This document shows positions 32,561-32,873 of a stretch of 32,873 nt of DNA, in pieces. The notes under the pieces were generated by a model. That model saw only the letters and a program-made list of their open reading frames with translations, did not search any database and was not told the DNA's origin. The position numbers were made by a program, and so were the translations under genes. Position 1 is the stretch's first letter. Each line of letters begins with the position of its first letter. This stretch comes from Clostridia bacterium (GTDB lineage Bacteria; Bacillota; Clostridia; Christensenellales; CAG-917). The stretch spans positions 1 through 32,873 of the forward strand of contig CAAFLX010000009.1 in assembly GCA_900763875.1 (NCBI GenBank), written 5' to 3'.

Positions 32561-32873
32561 CATTGAACACTTAAAAATTGCGGATAAACGAAAACTTATT
32601 CGGAGCGTTCTTATACACGGAATGTGTCTATTCAGAGTGCGCCTAACGGCTAGATTCCCACGGTCACTTCGTTCCCTCGGAATGACACTGGTGGGACACC
32701 CACACCCGAACGAAAACTTATTCGGAGCGTTCTTATACACGGAATGTGCAACTTAAAAGACGGAACACGAATCGCAAGGCGATGAGAAAGTGGAGCGCCG
32801 AGCTTGACGAATAGTACGAGAATGCGTGGCATTCTGTTGCGTAGCCGCCACGCAGGCGAAGTGGCATAATGAG
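32561..32873. repeat. Gene-free repeat region at the right edge
   Basis: A 40-nt direct repeat lies at 32587-32626 and 32709-32748 (offset 122 nt). Between the copies is a segment with ACGGTCACTTCGTTCCC, sharing ACGGTCAC with the repeats after tRNA-Val. A 6-bp triloop hairpin GAATGC-gtg-GCATTC lies at 32820-32834, followed by TGCGT-N7-ACGCA (32838-32854). No gene is supported. The region continues beyond the window. Confidence 0.65.

Overview
The window looks like a chromosomal segment of an anaerobic, gut-type low-to-mid GC Firmicute (Clostridia-like). Evidence: Gram-positive style lipoproteins with lipoboxes plus Lgt, very clear SD sequences (AGGAGG-like), consensus sigma-A promoters, a DivIVA-like protein, a long Firmicute-type GalT, S21, MscS and small TetR/XRE regulators. 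The taxon is inferred from gene style only; no marker gene settles it.

Layout. (1) Positions 1-628 hold no gene but three copies of a foldback repeat built of small hairpins, then a terminator. (2) Positions 629-11975, minus strand, are a tightly packed operon read right to left: a short RDD-like remnant, two membrane proteins of unknown function, a MalK/UgpC-type ATPase, two CUT1 permeases, a substrate-binding lipoprotein, a thermonuclease (SNase) lipoprotein and a 1029-residue lipoprotein with Ig-like and OB-fold-like segments. I read this as a candidate surface nucleic-acid degradation and uptake system, comparable to the nuclease/UgpCAE locus of Mycoplasma pneumoniae. (3) Positions 12432-20242 hold a six-TM protein, a divergent M28-like peptidase, a GT4 glycosyltransferase facing a TetR regulator across overlapping promoters with a palindromic operator candidate, tRNA-Arg(ACG), a DUF308-like membrane protein, a cytidylate-kinase-like protein and an RlmI-type methyltransferase. 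(4) Positions 20399-24921 hold mscS, rpsU, tRNA-Val(CAC) followed by a tandem repeat carrying an inverted piece of the tRNA 3' end, and a three-gene overlapping operon of two NrnA-like DHH phosphoesterases and SurE. (5) Positions 25122-31705 hold a DivIVA-like coiled-coil gene, the galK-lgt-pncB operon and divergent galT. (6) Positions 31756-32873 hold a small lipoprotein and a divergent XRE regulator with repeated inverted-repeat operators between them, then a gene-free repeat region.

How it fits together: Lgt lipidates the lipoproteins seen here. GalK and GalT make two steps of the Leloir pathway; galE and galM are not in the window. The DHH-DHH-SurE operon fits breakdown of very short RNAs or signalling nucleotides to nucleosides, and the nuclease/ABC operon may feed a similar pool from outside; that connection is inference. 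Family names come from motif reading and memory, since no search could be run.
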